Source of the DNA: an uncultured Lachnospiraceae bacterium
Lineage (GTDB): Bacteria; Bacillota; Clostridia; Lachnospirales; Lachnospiraceae
Length of the DNA: 64,000 bases
Direction: 5' to 3'
Assembly: GCA_910587155.1 (NCBI GenBank)
Contig: CAJULA010000002.1
Span: 62,001 to 126,000, forward strand
Shown: positions 7,618 to 16,772 of the stretch, one piece after another
How the letters are laid out: each line of letters begins with the position of its first letter
Numbering within the stretch: position 1 is the stretch's first letter
Position numbers and translations under genes: made by a program
The notes under the pieces: generated by a model
What the model was told of the DNA's origin: nothing
Database searches by the model: none
What the model saw: the letters and a program-made list of their open reading frames with translations, nothing else

Positions 7618-10600
7618 TCAGAGCTTCCCATACATCTCTGTCACCTGTTTCCAGTAACGGTAACGATTCTTTGCGTGTCTCTCTGCGTCCCCAAACAGTT
7701 CATCCGCCACTTCCGGCTTTGTCTTTTCCAGTGCGGTGTAGCGTATTTCTCCCTGCAGAAATTCCCGATAGGAGTGATCCGGCTCGGGGCTGTCCAGGAT
7801 AAAAGGATTTTTTCCTTCCCTGCGCAGTGCGGGATTGTAGCGGAACAGGGTAAAGTAACCGGATTTCACCGCTTTTTCCTCTTCATGCTGCGAACTGCCC
7901 ATACCCGCGCGGATTCCATGGTTGATGCAGGGCGCGTAGGCGATGATCAGCGACGGACCGTCATAGCGCTCCGCCTCCTGTATGGCCTTTACGGTCTGCG
8001 CATAGTCGGCGCCCATGGCGATCTGCGCCACATAGACATACCCATAGCTGATCATCATCCCGGCCAGATCTTTTTTCCGTGTCCGTTTGCCGCCGGCGGC
8101 AAAGAGGGCCGTGGCGCCAAGAGGGGTGGCTTTGGACGCCTGTCCGCCGGTATTGGAATAGACTTCCGTGTCGAACACAAGGATATTGATATTTTTCCGG
8201 CTGGCCAGCACATGATCCAGTCCGCCGAAACCGATGTCATAAGCCCAGCCGTCTCCGCCAAATACCCATTTGGACTTTTTGGAGAAGAAATTCCTCTCAG
8301 AAAGCAGCGCCGCCGCCCCGTCCGCAGTGCCTGCGGAAAGTGCCTGCACCAGTCTTTCGGAAGCCGGGCCGTTTGCATAAAAATCATGATAGGTATCCAG
8401 CCAGTCTTTGCATGCCTGCCGCAGTTCTTTCTCCGTCGTCTCTTTCTGCAGAGTCTCTATTTTGCCCCGTAGACGTTCTCTGATTGTCTCTTCCGCCAAC
8501 AGCATACCATACCCAAACTCCGCCGCATCCTCGAAAAGGGAATTGGACCAGGCCGGGCCCGCCCCTTTGTCATTGACTGTGTAAGGCGTAGACGGGAAGG
8601 AATTGCCCCAGATTGAGGAACAGCCTGTCGCATTGGCAATATACATCCGCTCGCCAAAGAGCTGTGTCACCAGGCGGGGATACGTTGTCTCACCACAGCC
8701 CGCACAGGCGCCGTGAAATTCCAGATAAGGCTTTTTATACTGGCTGCCTTTTACCGTACCGATGCCAAACTTTCTGACCAGTTCTTCTTTTTCCGGCAGA
8801 GACTTTCCATAATCAAAATATTCCTGCCGTTCCTCATGTTCCCGGACAGGGCACATCACAAGAGCCTTTTCCCCGCCTTTTCCGGGGCAGACAGCGGCGC
8901 AGGAACCACATCCCGTACAGTCCGCGGGAGAAATGATCATCGAAACCTGATAGCCGTCCACGCCGTTTACCGGCAGCATATCCATCCCCCCGGGCGCCGC
9001 GGCCGCCTCCTGCGCATCCATGACTGCCGGCCGGATGACCGCATGCGGGCACACAAAGGAACAGCGGTTACACTGGATACAGTGTTCCGGCTTCCAGACC
9101 GGCACTTCCGTCGCCACATTCCGCCTCTCATGCGCCGCCGTACCGGAAGGCACGGAACCGTCCGCAATGTCGACAAAAGCCGAAACGGGCAGTTTATCCC
9201 CTTCCTGCACATTGACCGGCTTCTGGATATGACAGATAAAACGTTCCACTTCCTCGCGGTCGGGCGAAAGATCCTCATCCAGCGGCTCCTCTTTTTCCTG
9301 CTTCCAGGCCTCTTTGACCGCAACTTCCCGGACCGCCTCCATCCCTCTCTCAATGGCCCGGTAATTCATCTCCACGATCTTATCTCCCTTACGCTCATAG
9401 GCCGCTTTGGCTGCCTGCTTCATAAAGGCCAGTGCTTCCTCCGGTTTGATAATGCCGGACAGCTTGAAGAAGGCCGCCTGCAATATCGTATTGATCTTGT
9501 TATTCAGGCCGATCTCCTTGCCGATCCGAAGGCCGTCAATGACATAGAATCGGATCTGATGCTCCGCCAGGTAGCGTTTGACCTGTCCCGGCAGAAAATG
9601 CTCCAGCTCTTCCCCCTCATAGGGACAGTTCAGCAGGAAGGTGCCGCCGTCCCGGATCTCCTGTACGATATTGAATTTGTGCAGATACACATGATTATGA
9701 CAGGCCGTAAAATCCGAACGGTCAATCAGATACGCCGAGCGGATGGGCGCAGGCCCGAAGCGCAGGTGAGATACGGTCAGTCCCCTGGATTTTTTGGAAT
9801 CATAGGCAAAATAAGCCTGCGCATACAGATCCGTATGGTTGCCGATGATCTTCACCGACGATTTGTTGGCTCCCACCGTACCGTCGCCGCCCAGCCCCCA
9901 GAACTTGCAGCAGACCTCCCCTTTCTTTTCCACCTGAAATGGTTTTTCCGGTAATGACAGATGTGTCACATCATCCTCGATACCGATGGTAAATCTCTTT
10001 TTCTCCTTATTTTCAAAGACCGCATGGATCTGCGCCGGCGTCGTATCCTTGGAGGCCAGTCCATACCGCCCCGAGAATACGGGAATATCCTGATAATAGC
10101 TGTCACGCAGCGCCCCGATCACATCCAGATACAGCGGTTCTCCTATGCTTCCCGCTTCCTTTGTCCGATCCAGCACGGTAATCTTTTCCACTGTTTTCGG
10201 CAGTGCCGAGAGCAGATGTTCTCTCTCAAAAGGCCGGTAAAGCCGTACCTTGATCAGTCCCGTCTTTTTCCCGCATTTATTTTCCTCATCCACCACTTCT
10301 TCGATCGTCTGGCAGACACTGCCCATGGCGATGATGACATGCTCTGCCTCCGGGTCTCCATAATACTGAAACAGCTCATAGGGCGTACCTGTCTTTTCCG
10401 TCACCTTGCGGAAAAGCGCCTCTACAATCCCCGGCAGTCTGTCATAGCGGGGGTTGGCCGCTTCCCGATACTGGAAAAAGACGTCAGGGTTTTGCGCCGA
10501 TCCCATCTGTTTGCCATGCGTTGGATTGAGCGCCCGTTCCCGGAAAGAGGCAAGGGCCTCCCTGTCCAGAAAAGATTCATAATCCGCCCTGTCCCAGACG

Positions 10601-11217
10601 GCAATCTTCTGCACTTCATGAGAAGTACGGAAACCGTCAAAAAAATAAAGAAAAGGCGTACTGCCCTGCAGGGCTGCCATATGTGCCACCGGCGCCAGAT
10701 CCATCACCTCCTGTACACTGCAGGCTGTCAGGATGGCCGCCCCGGTCTGACGGCAGGCATAGATATCCGAATGATCCCCGAAAATAGACAGCGCATGGGT
10801 GGCCAGGGATCTTGCCGCAACATGAAACACACCCGGCAGACCTTCTCCCGCTATCTTATACAGATTGGGAATCATCAGAAGAAGCCCCTGGGAAGCCGTA
10901 AAGGTGGATGTCAGTGCCCCGGCAGCCAGAGAACCATGCACGGCGCCGGCCGCCCCCGCTTCGGACTGCATGGTCGATACCGTGACCGGACGGCCAAACA
11001 GATTCTTCTCCCCCCGCGATGCCCATTCATCCATCAGCTCCGCCATTGTGGAGGACGGGGTAATCGGATAGATGGCCGCCACATCACTATAGGCATAAGC
11101 TGCCAGTGCCGCGGCGTGATTGCCGTCCATTGTCTTCATTTTTCTTGTTGTTTTTACTTTTGTGTCATCTTTTTGCTTATTCTGCATTATACTGTACTCG
11201 CTTTCCTCATATCTCAT
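7618..11217 (-). CDS. nifJ: Pyruvate:ferredoxin (flavodoxin) oxidoreductase
   Basis: Homodimeric 1199-residue enzyme converting pyruvate and CoA to acetyl-CoA and CO2 while reducing ferredoxin, a core step of clostridial fermentation. In order: the N-terminal pyrimidine-binding domain with AAIYPITPSSTMAE; a long middle domain; two 4Fe-4S clusters (CIQCNRCSFVCP and CTGCGSCAAVCP); then the TPP-binding part with CAGCGETTYPRLV, the extra cluster ligand NATGCSSIWG, and GDGWAYDIGFGGLDHVLA. The length is normal for single-chain PFOR. Starts at 11217 or 11187 (MQNKQKDD) are possible; neither has an ideal ribosome-binding site. It is monocistronic, with a clear terminator downstream. The identification is secure. 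Confidence 0.97.
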   Translation of the reverse strand: MRYEESEYSIMQNKQKDDTKVKTTRKMKTMDGNHAAALAAYAYSDVAAIYPITPSSTMAELMDEWASRGEKNLFGRPVTVSTMQSEAGAAGAVHGSLAAGALTSTFTASQGLLLMIPNLYKIAGEGLPGVFHVAARSLATHALSIFGDHSDIYACRQTGAAILTACSVQEVMDLAPVAHMAALQGSTPFLYFFDGFRTSHEVQKIAVWDRADYESFLDREALASFRERALNPTHGKQMGSAQNPDVFFQYREAANPRYDRLPGIVEALFRKVTEKTGTPYELFQYYGDPEAEHVIIAMGSVCQTIEEVVDEENKCGKKTGLIKVRLYRPFEREHLLSALPKTVEKITVLDRTKEAGSIGEPLYLDVIGALRDSYYQDIPVFSGRYGLASKDTTPAQIHAVFENKEKKRFTIGIEDDVTHLSLPEKPFQVEKKGEVCCKFWGLGGDGTVGANKSSVKIIGNHTDLYAQAYFAYDSKKSRGLTVSHLRFGPAPIRSAYLIDRSDFTACHNHVYLHKFNIVQEIRDGGTFLLNCPYEGEELEHFLPGQVKRYLAEHQIRFYVIDGLRIGKEIGLNNKINTILQAAFFKLSGIIKPEEALAFMKQAAKAAYERKGDKIVEMNYRAIERGMEAVREVAVKEAWKQEKEEPLDEDLSPDREEVERFICHIQKPVNVQEGDKLPVSAFVDIADGSVPSGTAAHERRNVATEVPVWKPEHCIQCNRCSFVCPHAVIRPAVMDAQEAAAAPGGMDMLPVNGVDGYQVSMIISPADCTGCGSCAAVCPGKGGEKALVMCPVREHEERQEYFDYGKSLPEKEELVRKFGIGTVKGSQYKKPYLEFHGACAGCGETTYPRLVTQLFGERMYIANATGCSSIWGNSFPSTPYTVNDKGAGPAWSNSLFEDAAEFGYGMLLAEETIRERLRGKIETLQKETTEKELRQACKDWLDTYHDFYANGPASERLVQALSAGTADGAAALLSERNFFSKKSKWVFGGDGWAYDIGFGGLDHVLASRKNINILVFDTEVYSNTGGQASKATPLGATALFAAGGKRTRKKDLAGMMISYGYVYVAQIAMGADYAQTVKAIQEAERYDGPSLIIAYAPCINHGIRAGMGSSQHEEEKAVKSGYFTLFRYNPALRREGKNPFILDSPEPDHSYREFLQGEIRYTALEKTKPEVADELFGDAERHAKNRYRYWKQVTEMYGKL

Positions 11218-11379
11218 ATTCCGGCATTGAAACAGAAAACATCACAAGCCTTCCTTATGACGTTTTTTATAGTTTGTACAGATTTGGGGAAAATCATCCA
11301 TGAGAAGAAATTTTGTGGCGCTGCTCTGTCAGAGCATAAATTTAAAGAAAAGTTAATAAAGTCGTATTACTGGCTGTGT

Positions 11380-11385
11380 TATAAT
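11380..11385 (+). promoter_or_regulatory. Probable extended -10 promoter for the small gene at 11465
   Basis: TGTTATAAT is an extended -10 box (TG one base before TATAAT), about 80 bases before the ATG. No good -35 hexamer is seen at the normal distance, which fits an extended -10 promoter. The preceding 160 bases, between the nifJ start and this point, hold only AT-rich promoter-type DNA and no gene that I can support. Confidence 0.5.
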
Positions 11386-11464
11386 AGATTGCGCCAATAC
11401 GCAGACAGGTCATCCGTTTTCTGACTTCCTGCGAATCCCTACAGGCAAAAACAGGAGGAATCAA

Positions 11465-11956
11465 ATGTACATAGCAGATAAATACTGGAATCATATGATC
11501 GGCGACAGTGACGACAGCCTGACACTCGTGGAATATCTGGCCGCCAAGCAGAAAGAAGAAATTTCCGTGGGAGAGATATTGAATGACTTCGGGGTGGATA
11601 AACTGCAGGGAAATTTCCGCAATCCTGATATTCCTCTGGTCTTTACCGATTCCGAAGGATGGGAGACGGATATCCATTATGCCATTTGTCTGATCACTGA
11701 CCTTGCCGCAATTTTGCTGGAATGTAAGATAAACAGAACGGTCCGTCTGCGGGAATTATTTGATGATATTGACGAAGAAGCTATCGCTGAGATCCGTGTC
11801 ACAGCCACTGCACAGGAGCTGAAACTGATCGACCGGGCACTTCTGGATTTTGCGGCAGCGCCCCTTGCCTATGATATGAGTGAGATGGTGTCAGAAGAAG
11901 ATATGCTGGAAATGGCAGCAGTCTGTGACAGACTGAGAAAAGAACTGCTCGCGTGA
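11465..11956 (+). CDS. Conserved small acidic protein of unknown function
   Basis: 163 residues, soluble and strongly acidic, with no signal peptide or membrane segment. It begins MYIADKYWNHMIGDSDDSLT and has a strong AGGAGGAATCAA site before the ATG. The central part (IHYAICLITDLAAILLECKI) looks like a buried helix, and the C-terminus is helical and Glu-rich (MVSEEDMLEMAAVCDRLRKE). I recall similar uncharacterised proteins from Lachnospiraceae but no named domain. It stands alone between nifJ (divergent) and purB (convergent). The stop codon lies inside a short GCTC/GAGC hairpin followed by AAAATTTTT that could end the transcript. Confidence 0.8.
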   Translation: MYIADKYWNHMIGDSDDSLTLVEYLAAKQKEEISVGEILNDFGVDKLQGNFRNPDIPLVFTDSEGWETDIHYAICLITDLAAILLECKINRTVRLRELFDDIDEEAIAEIRVTATAQELKLIDRALLDFAAAPLAYDMSEMVSEEDMLEMAAVCDRLRKELLA

Positions 11957-11977
11957 GCAAAATTTTTATGAGTTTCG

Positions 11978-12009
11978 TCCGGCGCTCTGCCCGCGGGCAG
12001 AGCGCCGGA
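11978..12009. repeat. 32-base perfect palindrome between convergent genes
   Basis: Sixteen bases starting TCCGGCGCTCTG are followed at once by their exact reverse complement. This very GC-rich cruciform or hairpin has no T-run, so it is not a textbook terminator. It sits in the 148-base gap between the small gene ending at 11956 and purB ending at 12105, next to a second long hairpin. Confidence 0.8.
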
Positions 12010-12018
12010 TAACTGCTG

Positions 12019-12057
12019 GCAGGCATTTGGCGGCTGCGGCTGCCGCCAAATGCCTGC
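12019..12057. repeat. 16-bp-stem hairpin between convergent genes
   Basis: GCAGGCATTTGGCGGC at 12019-12034 pairs perfectly with 12042-12057 across a seven-base loop. It is the second of two tandem long hairpins in this gap. The arm GCAGGCATTTGGC recurs in the hairpin at 50450-50485, hinting at a dispersed element. There is no T-run immediately after it on the plus strand; on the minus strand it follows the purB stop and may slow or stop transcription. Confidence 0.75.
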
Positions 12058-12104
12058 ATGATACTGTTAAAAATCTCAGCCATTACGCAGGACTGCACAC
12101 TTCC

Positions 12105-13538
12105 CTAAACGCCAATCTCCGCTTTGACCCCCAGCAGACTGCCGTTTTCCTCGAGAATCGGTCGGATCACCTCTCTCAGGAAAGCATCCACCTGTTCTTT
12201 TGCCCGTCCTATATAACGGGAAGGATCCATTGTCCTTTGCAGCTCTTCCAGTGTCATGGGGAAAGCCGGATCTGCCGCGATCAGCTCCAGCAGGTTATTC
12301 TCTCCGCCTTCTTCCTTCACTCTTCTGGCAGCCTGCATGGACAGGCAGCGGATCTTTTCATGCAGCTCCTGCCGATCTCCGCCCGCTTTTACCGCGTCCA
12401 TCATGATATTTTCCGTCGCCATAAAAGGCAGCTCGCTGCGCAGCCGCTTTTCGATCACTTTGGGATACACCACAAGTCCGTCCACCACATTCAGGCACAG
12501 ATCGAGAATACCGTCCATAGCCAGAAAACCTTCCGGAATGGAAAGGCGTTTATTGGCAGAATCATCCAGCGTCCGCTCAAACCACTGCGTGGCGGAGGTA
12601 ATGGCAGGATTAAGGGCGTCGATCATCACATACCGGCTCAGAGAGGCGATCCGCTCACTGCGCATGGGATTGCGTTTGTATGCCATGGCCGAAGAACCGA
12701 TCTGGTTCTTTTCAAAAGGCTCCTCCACCTCTTTGAGATGCTGCAGAAGGCGGATATCGTTGCTCATCTTATGAGCGCTGGCCGCAATACCCGCCAGTAC
12801 ATTGACCACCCTCGTATCCACTTTCCGCGAATAGGTCTGGCCCGATACCGGATAGCAGCGGGCAAAGCCCATTTTTTCCGCGATCATGGGGTCAATCCGC
12901 TCCACGGTGTCCTGGTCGCCGTCAAACAGTTCCAGGAAGGATGCCTGTGTACCGGTAGTGCCTTTGGAGCCAAGGAGCCTCAGGCCGCTCAGTACATAGT
13001 CCACATCTTCCAGATCCAGACAGAATTCCTGCATCCACAGCGTGGCGCGTTTTCCCACCGTTGTCGGCTGGGCCGGCTGGAAATGGGTGAAGGCCAGCGT
13101 GGGCAGCGCCTTATAGTTATCCGCAAAATGCGCCAGCTCACCGATTACATTGACCAGTTTCTTCTTAATCAGCAAAAGCGCCTCCCGCATGACGATAATA
13201 TCCGTGTTATCCCCCACATAACAGGATGTGGCGCCTAAATGAATGATTCCTTTTGCGCCCGGACACTGAACGCCATAGGCATACACATGACTCATCACGT
13301 CATGGCGCACTTCCCGCTCCCTTGCCCTGGCCACATCATAATTGATATCTTCCGCATGCGCCTTCAGTTCATCAATCTGCTCCTGGGTAATGGGCAGTCC
13401 CAGTTCCTTTTCCGTTTCCGCCAGCGCAATCCAGAGCCTGCGCCATGTTTTAAACTTCATATCCGGTGAAAATATATACTGCATCTCTTTGCTCGCATAC
13501 CGCTCGGAAAGAGGGCTGTTGTATCTGTCCGTACTCAT
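12105..13538 (-). CDS. purB: Adenylosuccinate lyase
   Basis: 477 residues of the fumarase/aspartase superfamily. It splits SAICAR to AICAR and adenylosuccinate to AMP, releasing fumarate. The superfamily signature is present as GSSAMAYKRNPMRSERI (the usual form is GSSxMPxKxNP), with IHLGATSCYVGDNTD and FTHFQPAQPTTVGKR as further conserved substrate-site blocks. The length suits the long adenylosuccinate lyase type. The ATG is preceded by AAGGAGG. It is the last gene of the purC-purF-purB run, 51 bases after purF. Confidence 0.96.
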   Translation of the reverse strand: MSTDRYNSPLSERYASKEMQYIFSPDMKFKTWRRLWIALAETEKELGLPITQEQIDELKAHAEDINYDVARAREREVRHDVMSHVYAYGVQCPGAKGIIHLGATSCYVGDNTDIIVMREALLLIKKKLVNVIGELAHFADNYKALPTLAFTHFQPAQPTTVGKRATLWMQEFCLDLEDVDYVLSGLRLLGSKGTTGTQASFLELFDGDQDTVERIDPMIAEKMGFARCYPVSGQTYSRKVDTRVVNVLAGIAASAHKMSNDIRLLQHLKEVEEPFEKNQIGSSAMAYKRNPMRSERIASLSRYVMIDALNPAITSATQWFERTLDDSANKRLSIPEGFLAMDGILDLCLNVVDGLVVYPKVIEKRLRSELPFMATENIMMDAVKAGGDRQELHEKIRCLSMQAARRVKEEGGENNLLELIAADPAFPMTLEELQRTMDPSRYIGRAKEQVDAFLREVIRPILEENGSLLGVKAEIGV

Positions 13539-13589
13539 GAAATCCTCCTTTTCCCTGACCTTTTGCCCGACTGCATGTACCGTCTTTCT

Positions 13590-15035
13590 CTATCGTTCAA
13601 ACTCTCCTCTGATATCCTCTCCCGGCGGATCCAGCGGGTAGATGCCCGTGAAACAGCCCTGGCAGATACCCATGCCGTTGGCAATCTCCGGCAGACGTTC
13701 CAGACGAAGATACGCCAGAGAATCCGTACCGATCATCTCACTGATCTCTTCCACGGTCTTATTATGTGCGATCAGCTGGTCACGGGCCGGGATATCAGTG
13801 CCGAAATAGCAGGGCCAGAGGAAAGGCGGCGCCCCCACACGCATGTGTACCTCTCTGGCACCCGCATCCCGCAGCATCTTTACAATCCGGTCCGAGGTGG
13901 TGCCCCGCACGATGGAATCATCTATCATAATAATACGTTTGCCGTCCACGACTTCCCGCAGCGGATTCAGTTTCACCTGCACACTGCTCTCCCGGCTCTT
14001 CTGACCGGGTTTGATAAAGGTGCGGCCCACATAGGAATTCTTGACAAAAGCCTGACCATAAGGAATCCCTGACTGCATGGCATAGCCCATGGCGGCACAA
14101 TTTCCCGATTCCGGCACACCCACCACCAGATCGGCGTCCACCGGAGAATCCATAGCCAGGAACTTGCCGGCCATCATTCTGGAATTGTACACACTGAACC
14201 CGTCCAGATAGCTGTCCGGCCTTGCAAAATAGATATATTCAAAAACACACCGGGCATGCTTTTCTTTGGGGATGCAAAGGCTCATGTCGGACTCGATCCC
14301 TTTTTCCGGAGAAATGGTAACAATCTCACCCGGCTGCACGTCCCTGACAAACTTCGCTCCGATCGTATCCAGCGCACAGGTTTCGGATGCCAGCACATAC
14401 GCGTTGTCCCGTCTGCCGATGCACAAAGGACGGAAGCCAAACGGATCTCTGGCGCCGATCAGCTTCCTCGGTGACATGACGATCAGCGAGTAAGCGCCCT
14501 TGATCTTCTTCATGGCCCGGCCCACCGCCTCTTCCACCGATCTGGAATTGAGCCGCTCTCTGGCGATATGGTAGGCGATCACCTCCGAGTCAATGGTTGT
14601 CTGGAAAATGGCGCCGGTATATTCCAGCTCCCGCCGCAACTCCGGCGCATTGATCAGATTGCCGTTATGGGCCAGCCCCAATGTACCTTTCACATAATTC
14701 AGCACCAGCGGCTGTGCGTTTTCCCGAATGGAACTGCCCGCCGTGGAATACCGCACATGCCCTACGCCGATATCTCCTTTCAGGCGTTCCAATGTTTCCG
14801 AAGTGAAGGATTCATTCAGAAGCCCCATATCGCGGAAACTGAGAATCTTATTGGGACCATCCGTATCGCTGACCGCTATACCGCAGCTTTCCTGTCCTCT
14901 GTGCTGCAGTGCATACAGGCCATAATAAATGGAAGAGGCCACATCGCCGCCGTCAAAATCATACATACCGAACACACCGCACTCTTCCCGCAGCTTGTCC
15001 GTATCCTCCGTAAATCTGTTCACCCTATCAGTCAT
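13590..15035 (-). CDS. purF: Amidophosphoribosyltransferase
   Basis: Catalyses the first committed step of purine synthesis, PRPP plus glutamine to phosphoribosylamine. It is a class II glutamine amidotransferase whose N-terminal nucleophile would be Cys19 (EECGVFGMYDF), so an 18-residue propeptide must be removed. The phosphoribosyltransferase loop is IIMIDDSIVRGTTSDRIV. Cysteines at HARCVFEY, WPCYFGTD and GICQGCFTG match the four ligands of the 4Fe-4S cluster in Bacillus-type PurF, so an oxygen-labile enzyme is expected, fitting an anaerobe. It starts 6 bases after the purC stop. Confidence 0.97.
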   Translation of the reverse strand: MTDRVNRFTEDTDKLREECGVFGMYDFDGGDVASSIYYGLYALQHRGQESCGIAVSDTDGPNKILSFRDMGLLNESFTSETLERLKGDIGVGHVRYSTAGSSIRENAQPLVLNYVKGTLGLAHNGNLINAPELRRELEYTGAIFQTTIDSEVIAYHIARERLNSRSVEEAVGRAMKKIKGAYSLIVMSPRKLIGARDPFGFRPLCIGRRDNAYVLASETCALDTIGAKFVRDVQPGEIVTISPEKGIESDMSLCIPKEKHARCVFEYIYFARPDSYLDGFSVYNSRMMAGKFLAMDSPVDADLVVGVPESGNCAAMGYAMQSGIPYGQAFVKNSYVGRTFIKPGQKSRESSVQVKLNPLREVVDGKRIIMIDDSIVRGTTSDRIVKMLRDAGAREVHMRVGAPPFLWPCYFGTDIPARDQLIAHNKTVEEISEMIGTDSLAYLRLERLPEIANGMGICQGCFTGIYPLDPPGEDIRGEFER

Positions 15036-15041
15036 TCCCGT

Positions 15042-15746
15042 TTATAACCCCAGACGTTTGAATACTTCGTTATATGCTTCCTCAACATTGCCCAGATCCC
15101 GGCGGAATCTGTCTTTATCCAGTTTTTCGTTGGTATGCACATCCCAGAGGCGGCATGTGTCCGGCGAAGTCTCGTCTGCAAGGATAATCTGCCCGTGATA
15201 CCGTCCGAATTCGATCTTGAAATCAATCAGCCTGATATCCGCCTGCAGGAAATATTCCTTCAGCACGTCATTTACCAAAAATGCGTATTTTTTAATTGTC
15301 TCGATCTCTTCCCAGGTTGCCAGACCAAGTGCCACGGCAAAATAAGAATTGATCAGCGGATCGCCCAGCTCATCATTTTTGTAACTGAATTCAATGGTAG
15401 GCTCCCTGAACGGCGTACCCTCCGCAACTCCCAGACGTTTGGAAAAGCTGCCGGCCGCCACATTGCGGATGATAACCTCAAGCGGTACGATCTCCACCTT
15501 TTTCACGGCTGTCTCCCGATCGCTCAGTTCCTCGATCAGATGCGTCGGCACGCCTTTTTCTTCCAGCAGTCTGAAGACATGGTTGGTCATACGGTTATTG
15601 ATCACGCCCTTGCCCACGATAGTCCCTTTTTTCTCACCGTTAAATGCAGTGGCGTCATCCTTGTAATCTACAATCAGTACATCCGGATCTTCTGTCTTAA
15701 ATACCTTTTTTGCCTTTCCCTCATAGAGCTGTTCCCGTTTCTTCAT
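15042..15746 (-). CDS. purC: Phosphoribosylaminoimidazole-succinocarboxamide synthase
   Basis: SAICAR synthase, which condenses CAIR with aspartate using ATP. It begins MKKREQLYEGKAKKVF, the typical start, and continues with NGEKKGTIVGKGVINNRM and IPLEVIIRNVAAGSFSKRLG-type blocks; LIDFKIEFGRY and LADETSPDTCRLWD form the C-terminal signature. About 234 residues, the normal size. A GTG at 15755 would add three residues; the ATG at 15746 has AGGGTG at good spacing, so I prefer it. It is the first gene of the purine operon and has a strong promoter just upstream. Confidence 0.96.
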   Translation of the reverse strand: MKKREQLYEGKAKKVFKTEDPDVLIVDYKDDATAFNGEKKGTIVGKGVINNRMTNHVFRLLEEKGVPTHLIEELSDRETAVKKVEIVPLEVIIRNVAAGSFSKRLGVAEGTPFREPTIEFSYKNDELGDPLINSYFAVALGLATWEEIETIKKYAFLVNDVLKEYFLQADIRLIDFKIEFGRYHGQIILADETSPDTCRLWDVHTNEKLDKDRFRRDLGNVEEAYNEVFKRLGL

Positions 15747-15811
15747 TGCCTTCACCCTGTACCTTTCGTGCGATAGTCATGTTTCATCATTATAAGTGTC
15801 TGACAGGATCA

Positions 15812-15840
15812 AGTATACCTTACCGGAAAGAGTAAGTCAA
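15812..15840 (-). promoter_or_regulatory. Sigma-A promoter of the purCFB operon
   Basis: On the minus strand TTGACT (15840-15835) and TATACT (15817-15812) are separated by exactly 17 bases, a near-consensus vegetative promoter. The leader to purC is only about 60 bases, too short for a purine riboswitch, and I see no PurR box that I could defend. Confidence 0.75.
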
Positions 15841-15952
15841 TGTACGAAGCAAATGACACGGTTCTCTGAACTGTGTCACAAAGAAACAATCAAAAATACA
15901 CAAAAATTTCTGCCAGGATAAAATTTTTATGGCAATTCTGCCCAGACAATAG

Positions 15953-15958
15953 TATAAT
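15953..15958 (+). promoter_or_regulatory. Possible -10 box for the phosphoribosyltransferase-like gene
   Basis: A perfect TATAAT about 85 bases before the ATG at 16041, with only a weak TGGCAA-type -35 about 18 bases upstream. The intervening leader contains a short inverted repeat (CAGTCCG with CGGACTG at about 15966-15989) that could be an operator or leader hairpin. Nothing else is recognised in this 285-base divergent region. Confidence 0.45.
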
Positions 15959-16040
15959 AAAAATGGCAGTCCGACAGATACGGACTGTTCCCAGATTACT
16001 GAAAGGCAGCTAAGCAAACAGGAAGGAGAGGGATTTTTTT

Positions 16041-16682
16041 ATGCAGGAAATCAAAAAAATATACTCCAAACGGCATCCCAACATCGTACTGCGGACCATT
16101 CCGGGACATTTTGTAACCCCCAGTTCCCATGTCAACTATTATCTGGATATGACACTGCTCAAGTCACGGCAGAGCGAAGCACTGGAGGTAGCCAGGGCCA
16201 TGGCGGAAGCTTATGTGGCCAGCACAGTCGTAGACACTATCGTCTGCACGGAAGGCTGTGAGGTGATCGGCGCCTATCTGTCCGAATTTCTGACAAAGGC
16301 CGGCGTTCTTTCCATGAATGCCCACAAGACCATTTATATCACCACCCCTGAGATCAACAGTGCCGGTCAGATCATGTTCCGCGAAAATTATAAACATATG
16401 ATCAAGGACAAGCATGTGCTTCTGCTCATGGCCGCCGCCACGACCGGTAATACCATGAACCGTGTCATTGATACAGTCGTATACTATGGCGGCACAATCA
16501 GCGGTATTTCCGCTATTTTCAGCGCTGTGAACAAGATACACGGCATCCCAATCAATGCGCTCTTTACCATGACTGATGTCGCGGATTATAAAATGAGCGC
16601 CCCCGATCAGTGTCCGATGTGCAGAGAGGGAAAACCGATTGACGCGCTGGCAAATGCCTACGGCTATTCTCTCATTCAATAA
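16041..16682 (+). CDS. Phosphoribosyltransferase-like (orotate PRTase fold) protein, altered PRPP loop
   Basis: 213 residues with the layout of a type I phosphoribosyltransferase. AEAYVASTVVDTIVCTEGCE forms the early strand and VLLLMAAATTGNTMNRVID sits where the PRPP loop belongs. In active enzymes that loop carries two acidic residues before the TTG (for example VDDVITTG); here they are replaced by MAAATTG. A Cys pair near the end (PDQCPMCREGKPID) resembles a metal or redox site. Ribosome-binding site GGAGAGGG. It is transcribed away from the purine operon, and a strong terminator follows. It may be a regulatory or degenerate PRTase; catalytic activity is doubtful from the sequence. Confidence 0.7.
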   Translation: MQEIKKIYSKRHPNIVLRTIPGHFVTPSSHVNYYLDMTLLKSRQSEALEVARAMAEAYVASTVVDTIVCTEGCEVIGAYLSEFLTKAGVLSMNAHKTIYITTPEINSAGQIMFRENYKHMIKDKHVLLLMAAATTGNTMNRVIDTVVYYGGTISGISAIFSAVNKIHGIPINALFTMTDVADYKMSAPDQCPMCREGKPIDALANAYGYSLIQ

Positions 16683-16706
16683 AACAGAAACGATCACGAC
16701 CAGACG

Positions 16707-16740
16707 AAAAAGAGATGCGCTTAGAACCCGCATCTCTTTT
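16707..16740 (+). terminator. Rho-independent terminator (bidirectional)
   Basis: Twelve-base stem AAAAGAGATGCG / CGCATCTCTTTT with a 10-base loop, between the phosphoribosyltransferase-like gene (plus) and cbiN (minus). A and T runs on both sides allow use in either direction. Confidence 0.85.
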
Positions 16741-16772
16741 ATGTCCGGCCCTGGCAGGCTGCCTCTCTTTTA

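Noticed and set aside
8713..11424. Two long plus-strand frames opposite nifJ (413 and 487 codons)
   Set aside because: Shadow frames of the PFOR gene; composition is unlike a protein and there are no motifs.
15756..15811. Purine riboswitch upstream of purC
   Set aside because: The leader between the promoter and purC is only about 55 bases and has none of the conserved loop sequences.
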